Below, piece by piece: positions 11,101-22,470 of a DNA stretch of 64,000 nt. A program made the translations under genes and the position numbers. Positions within the stretch are counted from its first letter, which is position 1. Each line of letters opens with the position of its first letter. The stretch covers positions 224,889,258 to 224,953,257 of the forward strand of contig NC_133666.1 of NCBI RefSeq assembly GCF_037893015.1. Direction: 5' to 3'. The notes beneath the pieces were generated by a model that was given only the letters and a program-made list of their open reading frames with translations, was not told where the DNA came from and ran no database searches. This DNA comes from Macrotis lagotis (Eukaryota; Chordata; Mammalia; Peramelemorphia; Peramelidae).

Positions 11101-14100
11101 TGATTGCCTGTTCTCAGTTTACTGACTGTTGAATTATGACCTCTATATCTGGGTATCACTGATTATCCAAGGCTCTTCGCCCTCTATACTTTTTCTCAAT
11201 AACCTCTTCAGTTTCAATTGACTGAATTAACATCTTTATGCAGATGAATCCTATATCATTTTTTTTCCTCCAGACCTTCATTCCTGGATTACCAAATTGA
11301 CTATTTGGAAATTTCAAATTGGATGTCTTTAAATACATCTCAAACTCAATACATCCAAATAGAACTGATTATCTTTCCCCTGACAGTCTCCTCTCTTTCA
11401 GACTTTCCTATTTCTTTCCAAGAGACCACCCTTCTTCAGTCTTCCAAATTCATTATCTTTGATTCCTCACTCTTTCTCACCCCACATATTCAGTCATTTG
11501 CTGGATCCTGCTATTTTTGCTTCTAGTCTCTTTCAGCTGAACCTTTTTTTTGGATTTATATACATTGGTTCTTGGTTATTACATCAGCCCTAGACTATTT
11601 CAGTGTCTTCCAAACAAGACTTTCTGCCTCAAGTTTTTCCTCTTCTGCAACTCATTTTACATATTTTATAAAACTTTCATAAGCTTACACCAGCCTTTCT
11701 TTCCAGCTTCATTGAGTATTACTTTTAATCTTGTGCAGCCAAACTGGTCTTCTCTCTGTTCCTCATGTACAACACTCTTAGCTCGCATTTCTATGCCTTT
11801 GTTCTGACCATCCCATGTATTTGCCATACATTCCCTCCCTACTCCCTCCCTAAAGAATCCCTGGCATTAAGATGAGCCCATCACTATATTTTGCATGAAA
11901 GCATTCAAGAACCCTCACAACTGCTAATTTCATCCATCCCAAACTAACATATTTATTACTTTTTATTTATTTGTAGTTATTAACTTTATATTTATATGTA
12001 TTTTCTATGTATATTAATCTCCCATTTGGATATAAATTCTTGTTAGGGATTATTTATTCATCCTTTATACTGTCCTCATCACCTACCATCAGCATGGGAT
12101 GATCACTTTCTGCATTATAGCTTACCTGTTGTGTGGCTTGTTTCCTAGCACAATCACATCTCCCCTTTTCTCACCCCACACCCTCAATACCCATTGACCC
12201 ACTCCATTTTCCTCTTCTCATTTTGCAAACTCTCATTCTCATTGCTGTTGAGATTGGTGTTGGCACTTCAGGGTACTTATACCCTAGCTACAGTCTAGGT
12301 AGTAGTTGTGCAGATCATTTTTTTTTCCTATGTTTAGAGATTTTATTTATTTTGAGTTTTACAATTTTTCCCCTAATCTTACTTCCCTCCCCCCACAGAA
12401 GGCAAGTTCCTAGTCTTTACATTGTTTCCATGGTATACATTGATCCAAATTGAATGTGATGAGAGAGAAATTATATCCTTAAGGAAGAAACAAAGTATAA
12501 GAGATAGCAAGATCAGACAATAAGATATCAGGTTTTTTTTTTTCTAAATTAAAGGTATTAGTCCTTGGTCTTTGTTCAAACTCCACAGTTCATTCTCTGG
12601 ATACACATGGTATTCTCCATTGCAGACAGCCAAAAATTGTTCCAGATTGTTGCACTGATGGAATGAACGTGTCCATCAAGGTTAATCACTACCCCTATGT
12701 TGCTGTTAGAGTGTATAGGGTTTTTCTGGTTCTGCTCTTTTCACTCAGCATCAGTTCATGTAAATCCCTCCAGGCTTCCCTGAATTCCCAGCCCTCCTGG
12801 TTTCTAATAGAACAATAGTGTTCCATGACATACATATACCACAGTTTGTTAAGCCATTCCCCAATTGAAGGACATTTACTTGATTTCCATTCTTTGCCAC
12901 CACAAATAGGGCTGCTGTGAATATTTCTGTACAAATGATGTTTTTACCCTTTTTCATCATTTCAGGGTATAGACCCAGTAGTGGTATTGCTGGATCAAAG
13001 TATTGTGCATTTTTTTTTTAGGTTTTTACAAGACAAATGGGGTTAAGTGGCTTGCCCAAGGCCACACGGCTAGGTATTGAGGTTAGATTTGAACTAAGGT
13101 ACTTCTGACTCCAGGGCCGGTACTCAGTACTCTATCCACTGTGCCACCTAGCTGCCCCATGTGCAGATTTCTTAACTCCTCCTTCCCCAGCATACTTAAC
13201 CCCTGCCCTAACATAGCACTCCTATGGGAGTAGAGATCTTTCTTTTTGAGTGGGATAGTGTATCTCCAAAAGTAGATAAGCATGCTCATTCTTAGGCATT
13301 TCAATTTTCAGACGGTTTTGTATAATTCCCCCCCCAAATTATCAAATTTTCTTTTACTGTTGAGAGCCTCATCATGTTTCTAGTGACCCTGGATTGCAAC
13401 CTTATTGTCATCTTCAGCTTTTTACAATCCCAGACCTAGTGGTGAAATATTGTTTCTTCCTCCACAGCATATTTTGCATCTGTCCCTTTTCTTCCTTCTC
13501 TCACAGCCACCACCCTAATTAAAAACTTTATCACCTTTTTCCTGTATTATTTTTCTAAAATCATACCACTCCCCTACTTGAATTCAAGTCACTCCTTGTT
13601 AACTTCTAGATCAAATATTATTTCAACTTTATTTCATCATTTTTAAATTTAATTTTTGTATAAGTTTTATAGTGTATATATAATTGTTAGTTTAGTGGTA
13701 TGAGTAAATAGACATGTAGGGGAGTGAACGTTAGAAAAAAAATTTAATTGATGGGATGCACAATCAAAAAAAAATCCAGTAACTACTTTTTTTTTTATTA
13801 ATCAAAAATTCCTGTTGGGTAAAATGGTTGAAAGGGTTAGTGTGATTTGGTCATTTTTTTAAAGGTCATGTAAGTGATAAAGTATAGCTTAGGTATAACA
13901 GCAGAGGGTAGTGGGTTCTGTAGATAATCCAAAGCTGAGCAAAGAGTACTGGTTAGAGAATGCACTGAATTTCAGGTTCAGGCTGAAAGACTCCAGAGAT
14001 ACTGAGGAGGAACTAATGAGCTAACTGCATCTGGTTGATAGAGTGTGCAAAAGATACTGAAGAGGGGTTTGTTAAAACCTGAAGAGGAGAAATGTTTCCC

Positions 14101-15309
14101 CTAAACCAGTCACAAGGGATAGATAATAGAAGCATTATTTCTATTTTACAGATGAGGAAACTGTTTCAGACAAGTTCAGTAACTTCCCTATGGTCTTACA
14201 GGTAACAGAATTAGCTTGGTCCAGACCTCTCTGTATACCAAAGTCTGTGCTTTGTTCAAGATTCCAAACTGTTACTTGAGATGTACAGATGACAAAGCAC
14301 CAGCATAAAGAGGTTTTCATGTAAGACCAACTTTTAGTTCATTTAACAAATGTTTATTAAATGGCTCTAATTTTTAAGCATTGCGACTTGGTGATAAAAT
14401 ATAAAGACCAAGTAAAACAAATGCTGCTCTCAGAGAACTTGATATCTAATTGGTTCAGGGAATGGACATGTAAGCAAGGCACTGGAAGAAATACAAAGTT
14501 GAGGCAAGATGCTGTGAGAAATTGGAGGATCAACTTTGATTTATCTTTATTTTCAGTAAAAAAAAACCTGAGAGATAATGAAACTTCTTGTTTTCTGAAT
14601 TTGAATTCCATTGACTCTTATTTTAACGATTCTTTTTCAACAGGTAGCTGATATCAAGAGGGTTAATAATCTCATCAGCGATCAAGACTTTTTTGCCCTT
14701 AGGTCTGTTAAAATTCCAGTAAAAAAGTTTAGTGTATTGACTGAAACACATTACTCTCCCAAAGGACGACAGACTTCACGTCCTTCAGCTGCCCAGGGTA
14801 CTCCAGAACTGCAAGAGCTCTTCCCTAACTCTGATCTTTTGGTTTCGAATGAAACTGCTGGGAATTTCTTAAAAGAAGTGGACAAAGACATAGAACAAAT
14901 AGTAAAGTGTACAGACACAAAAAGAGAAAACCTCAATGAAGTGGTTTCTGCCTTAGCGAAACAAGAGCTGTCTTTTGAACCTGACAGCAAAAGCATTAGA
15001 CGTAAGGATCCCTATTACGGAGCAGACTGGGGAATAGGCTGGTGGACAGCTGTGGTGATAATGTTGATAGTAGGCATTATTACGCCAGTATTTTACTTAC
15101 TGTATTATGAAGTTTTAGTTAAAGTAGATGTTAGTCATCATTCCACAGTGGACTCCTCCCATCTACATTCAGGAGTCACAGCTCCCTCACAACAGAGAGA
15201 AATACAGAATGGAATAATTCCAACAAAAGGAACAATTGTGGGACAACAAGATGATTATAAATTTCATAAACAGAATTCTCAATCACCTTCTACACGGCAT
15301 ATAACATAA
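7931..15309 (+). CDS. LYSMD3: LYSMD3, LysM domain membrane protein (joined 7931-8191, 14644-15309)
   Basis: Joining the two exons at phase 0 (TCA|GTA) gives an uninterrupted 308-aa protein (about 306 aa in human). Residues 1-60 are low-complexity, with an acidic patch ([10 protein letters not shown], 34-43) and a basic stretch ([10 protein letters not shown]). Residues 65-113 form one LysM domain: '[18 protein letters not shown]' then '[12 protein letters not shown]', with the usual GDTL and (V/I)xxIKRxN signatures. Residues 220-242 ([20 protein letters not shown] onward) form a single transmembrane helix, preceded by a basic SIRRK and followed by a Ser/His-rich tail ending STRHIT. LysM folds bind N-acetylglucosamine polymers; mammalian LYSMD3 has been reported as a chitin-binding surface/Golgi protein, but ligand and topology are not visible here. 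The start is the first ATG after the acceptor and begins the family-typical MAGR. The downstream neighbour POLR3G is convergent. Confidence 0.96.
8192..8766. other. LYSMD3 intron 2, 5' part
   Basis: AT-rich intronic DNA with no recognised repeat or exon. Confidence 0.4.
8777..8934 (-). mobile_element. tRNA-headed CORE-SINE
   Basis: Complete minus-strand copy with an exact 10-bp target-site duplication, 'gataaatctt', at 8767-8776 and 8935-8944. It belongs to the subgroup with 'gcaaggcaaatggggtt' and 'ggatttgaacccaggtactc', shared with the copies at 9381-9556 and 24993-25159. Confidence 0.95.
8975..9045 (+). mobile_element. MIR 3'-end fragment
   Basis: The block 'ggactaaatgacctctgagg' followed by 'tcccttctagctctagctct' and 'atgatttgataag' is the usual 3' end of MIR/MAR1 elements. 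Confidence 0.6.
9381..9556 (-). mobile_element. tRNA-headed CORE-SINE
   Basis: Complete minus-strand copy with a long T-rich (A-tail) start. An exact 16-bp target-site duplication, 'tattttgtatttcttt', lies at 9365-9380 and 9557-9572. The near-consensus sequence indicates a recent insertion. Confidence 0.95.
9573..10499. other. LYSMD3 intron 2, no recognised feature
   Basis: Intronic DNA with several short open frames (for example 9967-10164) that show no coding character. No repeat family was recognised. Confidence 0.4.
10500..12120 (+). mobile_element. L2 LINE ORF2 relic
   Basis: C/T-rich + strand sequence that follows the L2 ORF2 and 3' region in order: 'gtctttaatcatcctatccc', 'cttcactgccacttttcaag', 'agttaccagtgatccattaa', 'ttggatgtctttaaatacat' and 'tcatttgctggatcctgcta'. 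The order and motifs match the reverse-transcriptase part of L2. The frame is destroyed by many substitutions and indels. It lies in LYSMD3 intron 2. Confidence 0.75.
12318..13009 (-). mobile_element. 5'-truncated L1 (ORF2 C-terminus and 3' UTR)
   Basis: Close relative of the copy at 4257-4884. On minus it encodes '[18 protein letters not shown]' and the '[17 protein letters not shown]' block of the L1 ORF2 C-terminus (in two frames), followed by the shared 3' UTR. Possible target-site duplication: 'tgtgcagat' before the L1 at about 12307 and after the adjoining SINE at about 13160. Confidence 0.88.
13010..13158 (-). mobile_element. tRNA-headed CORE-SINE at L1 5' end
   Basis: Minus-strand SINE directly abutting the truncated 5' end of the L1 at 12318-13009. 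The segment 'ctaggtattgaggttagatt' shows a short internal deletion. Its own target-site duplication is at best 6 bp ('tgtgca'). Confidence 0.88.
13330..13630 (+). mobile_element. L2 LINE fragment
   Basis: 'accctggattgcaaccttat' then 'cagccaccaccctaattaaa' and 'ataccactcccctacttgaa' follow the L2 ORF2 order. This is likely a continuation of the L2 relic at 10500-12120. Confidence 0.6.
13640..14130. other. LYSMD3 intron 2, no recognised feature
   Basis: AT-rich intronic DNA. Nothing recognisable beyond short A and T runs. Confidence 0.4.
14135..14285 (-). mobile_element. MIR fragment
   Basis: 'tctattttacagatgaggaa' and 'agttcagtaacttccctatg' are the complement of the MIR core ('ttcctcatctgtaaaatg'). 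Diverged and incomplete. Confidence 0.6.
14335..14520 (+). mobile_element. L2 3'-end fragment
   Basis: 'aacaaatgtttattaaatgg', 'ctctcagagaacttgatatc' and 'caaggcactggaagaaatac' resemble the L2 3' terminal region ('tttattgagcacc...aaggagctcacaatc'). Ends roughly 120 bp before LYSMD3 exon 3. Confidence 0.45.
14644..15309 (+). CDS. LYSMD3: LYSMD3 coding exon 3 (residues 88-308)
   Basis: The acceptor 'gattctttttcaacag' ends at 14643 and the exon starts GTA GCT GAT. It supplies the second half of the LysM domain, the Ser/Pro-rich linker, a possible coiled or helical stretch ([14 protein letters not shown]), the transmembrane helix and the C-terminal tail. The stop TAA is at 15307-15309. A potential N-glycosylation site (NET) lies at residue 156. 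Confidence 0.96.
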   Translation, partial: VADIKRVNNLISDQDFFALRSVKIPVKKFSVLTETHYSPKGRQTSRPSAAQGTPELQELFPNSDLLVSNETAGNFLKEVDKDIEQIVKCTDTKRENLNEVVSALAKQELSFEPDSKSIRRKDPYYGADWGIGWWTAVVIMLIVGIITPVFYLLYYEVLVKVDVSHHSTVDSSHLHSGVTAPSQQREIQNGIIPTKGTIVGQQDDYKFHKQNSQSPSTRHIT

Positions 15310-18300
15310 CATTTGGTTCAAGATTATAATATTTATAACTATAAATGTATCTGGAATGCAGAGAATCGGTTATATTCTTTATTTACCACTCATGGGCAGT
15401 ATTTTAGTTTATTGAAAATGCTATTATTTCCTCCAGAGACTTTTATTTTGAGCCATTTGCAAGTCAAATCTGTATAAACATTAGACTTACTACCTGTTCT
15501 TTTGAATAGGTTAAGTCAAAAGTTTCTGTTGTGGCACTGCAAAAGTAAATATAAGTACACATAGAAATTTCTCTTTTAGAAAATTTTGCACCTACTTATT
15601 TAAACATAACTTTGAAGTTTATTTTTTAAGTAATTTTTTTCATTTAAGGTATTGATGTTAAAGTTATTGGCAATATGAATAGTAGCACTAGATGTATGTG
15701 ACTGAAGAAAATTCATTTATTACTAACAGAAAAACATCTCTTAGCTAAAAATTTTTGGTTGAGGAACAATTGACTGTAAAAGTACTTGTGATAGCACATT
15801 GTGAACATGATGCTACCCATTTGAATCTGTTGATTGTTTTATATCACTTATAATATGGCATAAAAACAAAAGTAAAATCAATAGGTAACAAAATCAGAAA
15901 GGGAAGTAGAATTTCAGCAAGAAGAGCTAGGACTTTCAAATTGATATAGTAAAACCTCTGAGAATTTTATAGAGAAGTGGCATCATTGAATAATTAGAAT
16001 ATTGGGGTGAATCAGAGGATATTAGATTTAATCAGTTTCTCAATTTTTGGGACATTCTTAATTATGTCTATGTTTTGTTTTTAGTAAAATAAGTATACTT
16101 GGACTTGTAGTTCTTTGAAGAACTTGTGCACATGCATTATTTGGAAGAAAATTCTTATTCCTATGATGAACTGTTGCAGTTTCGTACGGGCAGCAACATG
16201 CCTTAATTGAATTGAATGCCTTAATTAAATGTTAGTGTTACTATGAGAGGTAACATGTTTTTTAGAATCAAACTTCAGTGTCCTAGACTGCCCTTTCAAT
16301 AAAATTAATGCTTGTGATGTATGTGTAGTGTAAACAAATCCTAGCTCTCAGTTAATCAAGCACAATCCAATGGGTAACACAGATGTGTCTATTGTCTTTT
16401 TAATCTAATGTGAATTGCCAAAAATGGTTCACTAAGAAAAAATTGTAAACAGGGTCATTTGCATTAGTAGGCAAAATAGGTACAGCTCCTTTATCTTGGT
16501 CCCTTAGTCTGCTCTTTTCCACAGGAATGACTATCTAAAGTATAAAGTGAGTGAAAAGAATTTTCTTTCTAAGTTATAGTATATTAGAAGACTAAGGAAG
16601 AGGAATTGGCAGGGGATCTTTTGCTAGAGCTGCATGAAGATGTATTTGTCTTCTGAAGATCAGATCAGGGTACCTTTCATGCCTTAAGTTCATAGAAATC
16701 TGGCTAACCAAGTCTTTGCCTACTGATTCATTTATTTAAAAAAAAAAAGTGGTGCTGCCAGAGAAAATAGGTTTAATGGAGTCTGACTTGCCTTTCTTAA
16801 ATGTGTAATTAAATTTTTTGTGTTTTAGGTATATGATACTGCCTCATTTTTCTGGGCATTACTTTCTAGTGTCTAATGTTTGAACTTAAAGAACAATCAT
16901 TTTGTATCTAAGCCCTAACCAGTAAAGAGTTTGACTGATGAGTAACATAGACCCATGATAAGTGTCATCTTTTAGAAGCAAGGCATCATAAAGATAAAAG
17001 GAAAACGATACTGAGTCCTTTTACATATTAGATATTTACCAGGAAGTGTTATTAGTAAATAACATCTATCTACTCATTTCATATAGAAAGTCTGAGAAAT
17101 GAGCAACATTCATGAGGGTATCTAAATTCTGTGTGAATGTCCCTTCTCAAAAAAAAAAAATCTTAATTTTCTAGATTGCTATATTGCAGAGAGGAATGCA
17201 GTCCTTCTAATCCTTAGTCAGTGTTAGTTTGTTTTGAAGGGAATAAGAATCATGAATAGTAAAGCTCAAATTATGTGAAGAATTTATTGTGTATTTCAGT
17301 TGATAAATAATATCAATGCCTTTTACTGGTGCTACTTTGAAATTATAATTATAGTCTAATAAATAAGTAAATAAACATAAAACCTGCCTAATATAGGATG
17401 CCATATAGAATGTCAATTTTGATAAATGTGAACATAAAATTACCCTCTTCATTGCTAACCAGTTCCCCTCATTTACTCATTATGTCATTCTGGAATTACA
17501 CATTTTAAAATTTTTAAATGGAACATCCAAGAGAAAATATGGTTAAACTTAGCAAAGTACAATTTTAGTAGTTAATAATTATGAAAATAAAATTTAAATT
17601 TGTTAATGTGCTGATAAGCACCATGACGATGGTATGTGAAATTTTTTATATAATTTTCTCAATGAGGATGTATTTTTGTTTTCTAAGTGAAGGCTTTGGA
17701 AGTGGGCTTTAAGGATAAATGTACATTGGACTCTTATCCTGATAAATGTTGAGATTTAACTGGCTTACTTTATATTTCACATATGTCCAACTGACAAAAA
17801 AATACTTGAAAAATCATCTTGGCTCCCTTGGAAATGTTTGGTTATAAATAAAAATATTGTTTGTGTGTTTAAAGATGTAATTGCAGTTTTAACCCTTCCA
17901 AGGTAAAATATGGGCTTAATTTTTTAAAAACATGTTATTTTCATAGATAACATTAATAAGTGATAAAAATCTGCCTTCTAATATGAATAAGATAAATTCA
18001 TTTTGAATATTAAAGTAATTTCTCTAGGAGACTTGTTTTTAGCTGCTTGATAAGGCAGATTGTGAGTTAAATGACTAAATGAATGATTTAGTCTTACTGA
18101 TACTTCTAAAAAGTTGGGATTTATATAATTGGAAATTGGAAAGAAATTTAATTGGGAAATAAGATGAATCAAATACAGTGAAAATTTTGCAAGTATAATG
18201 TAAAAATAATACAGTATAAATGTTAAATGGTGAAGCCAGAGTTAAAGAAAATGTATTTAAATGGTGCACTATGCTGAGAATCATGCTTTATATTTGGCTA

Positions 18301-18600
18301 TATACACAAATACACTTGCTCAGGAAATTGGTATTTTTCTTCCAAGTATGTGCATATTGCACTGTTAGATCATAAGCAGAAATACCTGAATGCTTTATTT
18401 AAGTATTTTTATGCACATTAATGCTGTAAATCTCTTATAAAATATATTTTATACAAATGCAGAGTGTAATAATTGTAGAACCATGTGTTAGCATGTAAGT
18501 CTTTAAAAGGGTGGCTTTAAATTTTTTGCCACTTAAAATTTTCATATCTTCAGATGTCTTGAGTGTAAAACATAATAAAGTTTCTATTTTATTATCCAAT
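15310..18600 (+). other. LYSMD3: LYSMD3 3' UTR (long)
   Basis: About 3.3 kb after the stop codon contain no SINE or LINE insertion, unlike every other non-coding stretch of this length here. The stretch ends at a canonical AATAAA followed by T-rich sequence, which fits a long conserved 3' UTR. Earlier possible signals occur (AATAAA near 16298 and 17846), so shorter isoforms are likely. Confidence 0.6.
18574..18579 (+). promoter_or_regulatory. LYSMD3: Poly(A) signal AATAAA, probable distal LYSMD3 site
   Basis: AATAAA followed about 6 nt later by a U-rich downstream element ('tttctattttatt'). It is the last such combination in the repeat-free stretch after LYSMD3. Confidence 0.5.
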
Positions 18601-18914
18601 CTAAAATGGAAGCTGGTGAATTTAATTGAAAAAAACCAAACTCTCCATTCTCCATATTCAAAAAATAGTTCGAATTTATTTACTTGAATTGATACATCAT
18701 TTTGTTAGATACAAACCAAGAGTTTGAGAAGCAAACCAATTCAGATATACTTGTTTAAAGTGAGTTATTAAATTTTAAAATGATATCATTTGTAGGAAAT
18801 AAATTGAACCAGAAATAGGCATACAGAATCTGGGTAGCTATAAATTCTTTTGGTGCATAGTTGCAGAGAGACAACTTGACAGTTAATTAAGTGTATAGCA
18901 TGGTATACCAAGAG

Positions 18915-19090
18915 TCTTGAAATCATAAATTTTCACCTGGAAAAGATGTTAAAGGTCATTTTGACTTATTTTATAGAAGGGTAAAGAAAAAGTGACTTTT
19001 CAATGTTGCCAATATTGTGCAACCATTAAGCAGCAAAGCCCAGAATGTGAACTCTACCTGTGATTAAATTTTCAGTATCACTCAGTCTTT
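18915..19090 (-). mobile_element. MIR fragment
   Basis: Complement of MIR with 'ttttatagaagggtaaagaa' and 'caaagcccagaatgtgaact'. Diverged, in the LYSMD3-POLR3G intergenic region. Confidence 0.5.
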
Positions 19091-19544
19091 CACACTCAGA
19101 TACTGGCTTTAGTATGATGATATTGACTTAAATAAGATGAAATCACCCAATATCTACACATTTTATCACTTTTAAACTAAGCCTTGACCAACAGTGTCAA
19201 ATAGTATTAAAAGATTAAATTATTTGAATCCAATCTTTTCAGCCAGGTACAAACCTACCCTACTGGATGTGACAAGGCTCACAGAGAATGGAAGACTGTC
19301 AAATTCTTTGCTAAAACTAGGTAAACTAAGTAGATTGGTCATCCACAGCATTTCCCCTGGTTTACCAGTCTGACAATTGACAACAAATGAAATGAAGTTA
19401 ATCTGGAATAATTTGCTCTTGAAACCTGGGTTCTCTGTGATCAACAATTCCTTTTCTAGAATTAACCATGCTTTTAATAAAACATTCTAAATTTTGCTAG
19501 GAATCAAAGGCAAGGGTTATCTTTGGTTTATCTTAAATCTATGG

Positions 19545-19761
19545 CAAGGGTTCTTAACCTGGAGTCTAGATTAGACTTGTGAATGTTTTTTTCTAAGACT
19601 GATAACTCTATTTCATCAAAATTGGTTTCTTCTGTAATTGTAATTTTATTTTATACACTCAATTTTATTTTATATATCTAAAATCATTTTGAAAAAGGGG
19701 TCCATGGATCTTATCAGACTTCCAGAGGTGGTTCATGACAAAAAAAAAAGTTTAGGAGCTC
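19545..19761. mobile_element. hAT-type MITE-like relic
   Basis: Begins 'agggttcttaacctggagtc' and ends near 'gtttaggagctcc', giving decayed inverted termini. A second copy at 49137-49322 has the same start, a 'tttgtaatct' block, an A/T-rich middle and a '...gggtccatg' block. Short non-coding elements with such termini are typical of MER5/Charlie-like hAT derivatives. The exact family is not identified. Confidence 0.55.
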
Positions 19762-20341
19762 CATTCTAGACCAAAAGATCTAAACTATTCTTTGTATATT
19801 CCTTGTCCTTCTTTAATATCTTTATTTTCTTTCCATTCTCATTTGTTTTCTAGTTCCTTTCCACTATGGGCTTCAACACAAATACTGACTCTAGTGAAAA
19901 TGGTGGAGTAGGGGCTTAGTGCAGAGAAAAGGGAGGAAAAAGACAGGCTTAAAACACATTTTATATAAATAAAATTTTATTTGAAATTTTTGGATAACAA
20001 TCATTCAAAGCACATTAGATTTCTTCATTTCTTTCTGGCAAGAAAATCTTATCTCTTACATTTCTTTTTTCTTCTGCTTTTCCACTGAAAATTGATGTGA
20101 TTGATAACTGAATCTGACGACCAGAATTAGCTTTAGTAATTTAATATTTACAATAAAAAATAACTTTAGGATTATAAATATAATATGTAAAATTATAGAC
20201 AATTGTAAAAAATTATAGTAATATAAATGTGTCACCTTTGTTGTATATTTTATATCTTGGCTAGTTTAAGAGTATGAAATACAACACAGTATACATTCAT
20301 TAATATACTTAAAAAGAAATCATTTAATCTTCCTTTCAATT

Positions 20342-20342
<1 letters not shown>
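19762..20342. other. Intergenic, no recognised feature
   Basis: AT-rich DNA between the converging genes. A plus-strand 'tttatt' near 19977 (AATAAA on minus) could serve POLR3G, but nothing decides this. Confidence 0.35.

Positions 20343-20389
<47 letters not shown>
20343..20389 (+). repeat. (CT)n microsatellite
   Basis: About 23 uninterrupted CT units, followed by impure CT-rich sequence to about 20407. Confidence 0.95.
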
Positions 20390-20400
<11 letters not shown>

Positions 20401-20409
20401 TTCTCTGCT

Positions 20410-21040
20410 ATCTAGACATGTACTTTGCTGAAATATTTCCTGCATCAGTGGTCTTCAAAGTGAGGTGTGCAAGAAAAATCTATTGGCACAAAGAAAAATA
20501 GTAGCTTTAAGGCAGGCAACATAATTGAGTGTTGCAGCTGCTATCTGTATCCTGTGCAGTTCCCTATGCTCCCTTATCTTCCCTCTTTCCCATCCCTATG
20601 ATAACAGCATTATATAATAAGCTCCTTGCCTATCCCCCCCCCCACCCTTTTTCCTTGCCCTTATGAAAACAAGGTAGGATTCTTGTCTATAGAGCTGAGT
20701 CAAGTTGCAACAGTTAGTTGCAAAAGATGGCTGCAGTGGCTGCCAGTAGGTTTAGTCAATCAATCACAAAACTCTCAAATTCTAAAATCCTGCTCTTAAT
20801 ATCTACCCTATCCCAAACCTTCAATCAGACAAGAAGCAAATAATAGCCATTCACCTAGGAAATTAGGAACTATCCTGGTCGTTTACTTTCAGCTTCTCTC
20901 TGAAACCCCTTTCTCCTCTACTCTTTAACCAGAAGACCTGACTCACAAAGATCAATCAAATACTCCATGACCCCTGCCCAAGTCCTTTAAAGGGAAGAGG
21001 AAAACTGACTAACTAGATGCCAAAAAAAACCCTTTGAATA
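20410..21040. other. Intergenic, no recognised feature
   Basis: Contains a C run (20636-20643) and otherwise unremarkable sequence. No family recognised. Confidence 0.35.
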
Positions 21041-21053
21041 ATTGATGGATGGT

Positions 21054-21213
21054 GGAGCAGCTAGGTGGCACAGTGGATAGAGAACAGGCCCTGGAGTCAG
21101 GAGGACCTGAGTTCAAATTTGGCCTCAGTCACTTAATTACCCAGCTTTGTGACCCTGAGCAAGTCACTTAACTCCACTGCCTTGCAAAAACCAAAAAAAT
21201 AAATAAATAAATG
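21054..21213 (+). mobile_element. tRNA-headed CORE-SINE
   Basis: Full-length copy ending with an (AAAT)n tail. An exact 13-bp target-site duplication, 'attgatggatggt', lies at 21041-21053 and 21214-21226. Confidence 0.95.
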
Positions 21214-21379
21214 ATTGATGGATGGTATTGAAAAATGGACTCCTTTCATTTGAATCCAACACTTCCATGTGAAGGTATTTTTCCTCCAGTTTATTAAGAC
21301 TAAAGTCTTGAAAAAAAAAAGATTTTCAAAAATAATGAATCCTATCATTCTCACTAAAAATGATATTTATCACTTTTGT

Positions 21380-21842
21380 ACTTAGGCTATTTTCTGACTT
21401 TTTGGAGCCATTCTTAACCTGCTACCTTCCTACTGCTTCAATCTTCTTATACCTTACTCAGTTCACTATAGTGATACTGTCAGTGATATTGTCCCCCTTT
21501 CCAGTGATGCTCCATATCTCATCTCCATGCTTTTTTCTCTGGTTATCCATCATATCTGAAATTCTATCCTCACCTCAGCCTCCCCACTTCCTTCAAGTCT
21601 TGGATAAAATTCCATGCTCTGAAAGTCATTTCTATCATGCTTTTTCCTAATACCCTCTCAGCTTATGTGCAATTTATCATGTTTATAGTTGTTCATATAT
21701 AGTTGTTTGCATGGAGTCTCCCCCCATTAAACCTTGAGCTCCTGAAGAACAAAAAAATGGGTTGGGTTTTTCTTTTGCCCTTCTTTGTATTGCCAGCACA
21801 TCATAGTTACTAAATAAGTGTTTGTTGACTTGATTTGACTTT
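21380..21842 (+). mobile_element. L2 LINE 3' end
   Basis: Well-preserved L2 3' region: 'ccacttccttcaagtcttgg', 'tagttgtttgcatggagtct', 'ccattaaaccttgagctcct', 'tttgtattgccagcacatca' and 'taaataagtgtttgttgact', in order to the 3' terminus. Confidence 0.85.
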
Positions 21843-22034
21843 AAATAACATTTTTACAAATTATTTTTTAATACTTTATTTCATCTTTAACTCATCCTTT
21901 TTAAAGTTCAGTTTTTGCATGTTTTTACAATGTACATTAATGTATTGGTACAGTGGCAAAAGTCCTACTCGAAACAGGCTTTGATGAGAAGACTAGAAAA
22001 TTATTTTAAAAAAATAACACAAAAAAAGCGCACA

Positions 22035-22235
22035 GTATGAGAGTCAGGAGGCTAGCTGTTCTACCAGAAATTATTCATGTGGCCTTGGGAAAATTATTTA
22101 ATCTCTTTGAGTTTTAGCTTTCTCTTCTGTAAAATCAGAATAATGCTTACCCTGCCTAACCCACTAAGATATCCTGAGGATCGAATGAGTCACTATATGC
22201 AAAGTCCTGTTCAAAGCTGTAAAACACCATATGAA
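22035..22235 (+). mobile_element. MIR
   Basis: 'gtatgagagtcaggaggcta', 'ccttgggaaaattatttaat', 'ctcttctgtaaaatcagaat' and 'cactatatgcaaagtcctgt' in MIR order. Directly followed by a second MIR. Confidence 0.65.
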
Positions 22236-22244
22236 TAAGGTACT

Positions 22245-22470
22245 AAGAGTAGAAGGCTGGAATTCAAATCCTATTTCAAACACTAATATTAGTCATACAA
22301 TCTGGGCACAAAATTTAAACTTTCTAAGACTTGGTTTCCCCATATGTAAAAAGTTTAATAATAGCACCTACCTCACAGGATTGTGAGGATGACCAAATAA
22401 GCTAGAATTATATTGACTTATTAAGCTTCAAGCATGATATAAATGGGAGTTGTTAATAAATACTGACTCA
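22245..22470 (+). mobile_element. MIR
   Basis: 'ggctggaattcaaatcctat', 'ggtttccccatatgtaaaaa', 'cacctacctcacaggattgt' and 'agcttcaagcatgatataaa' in MIR order. Confidence 0.65.
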
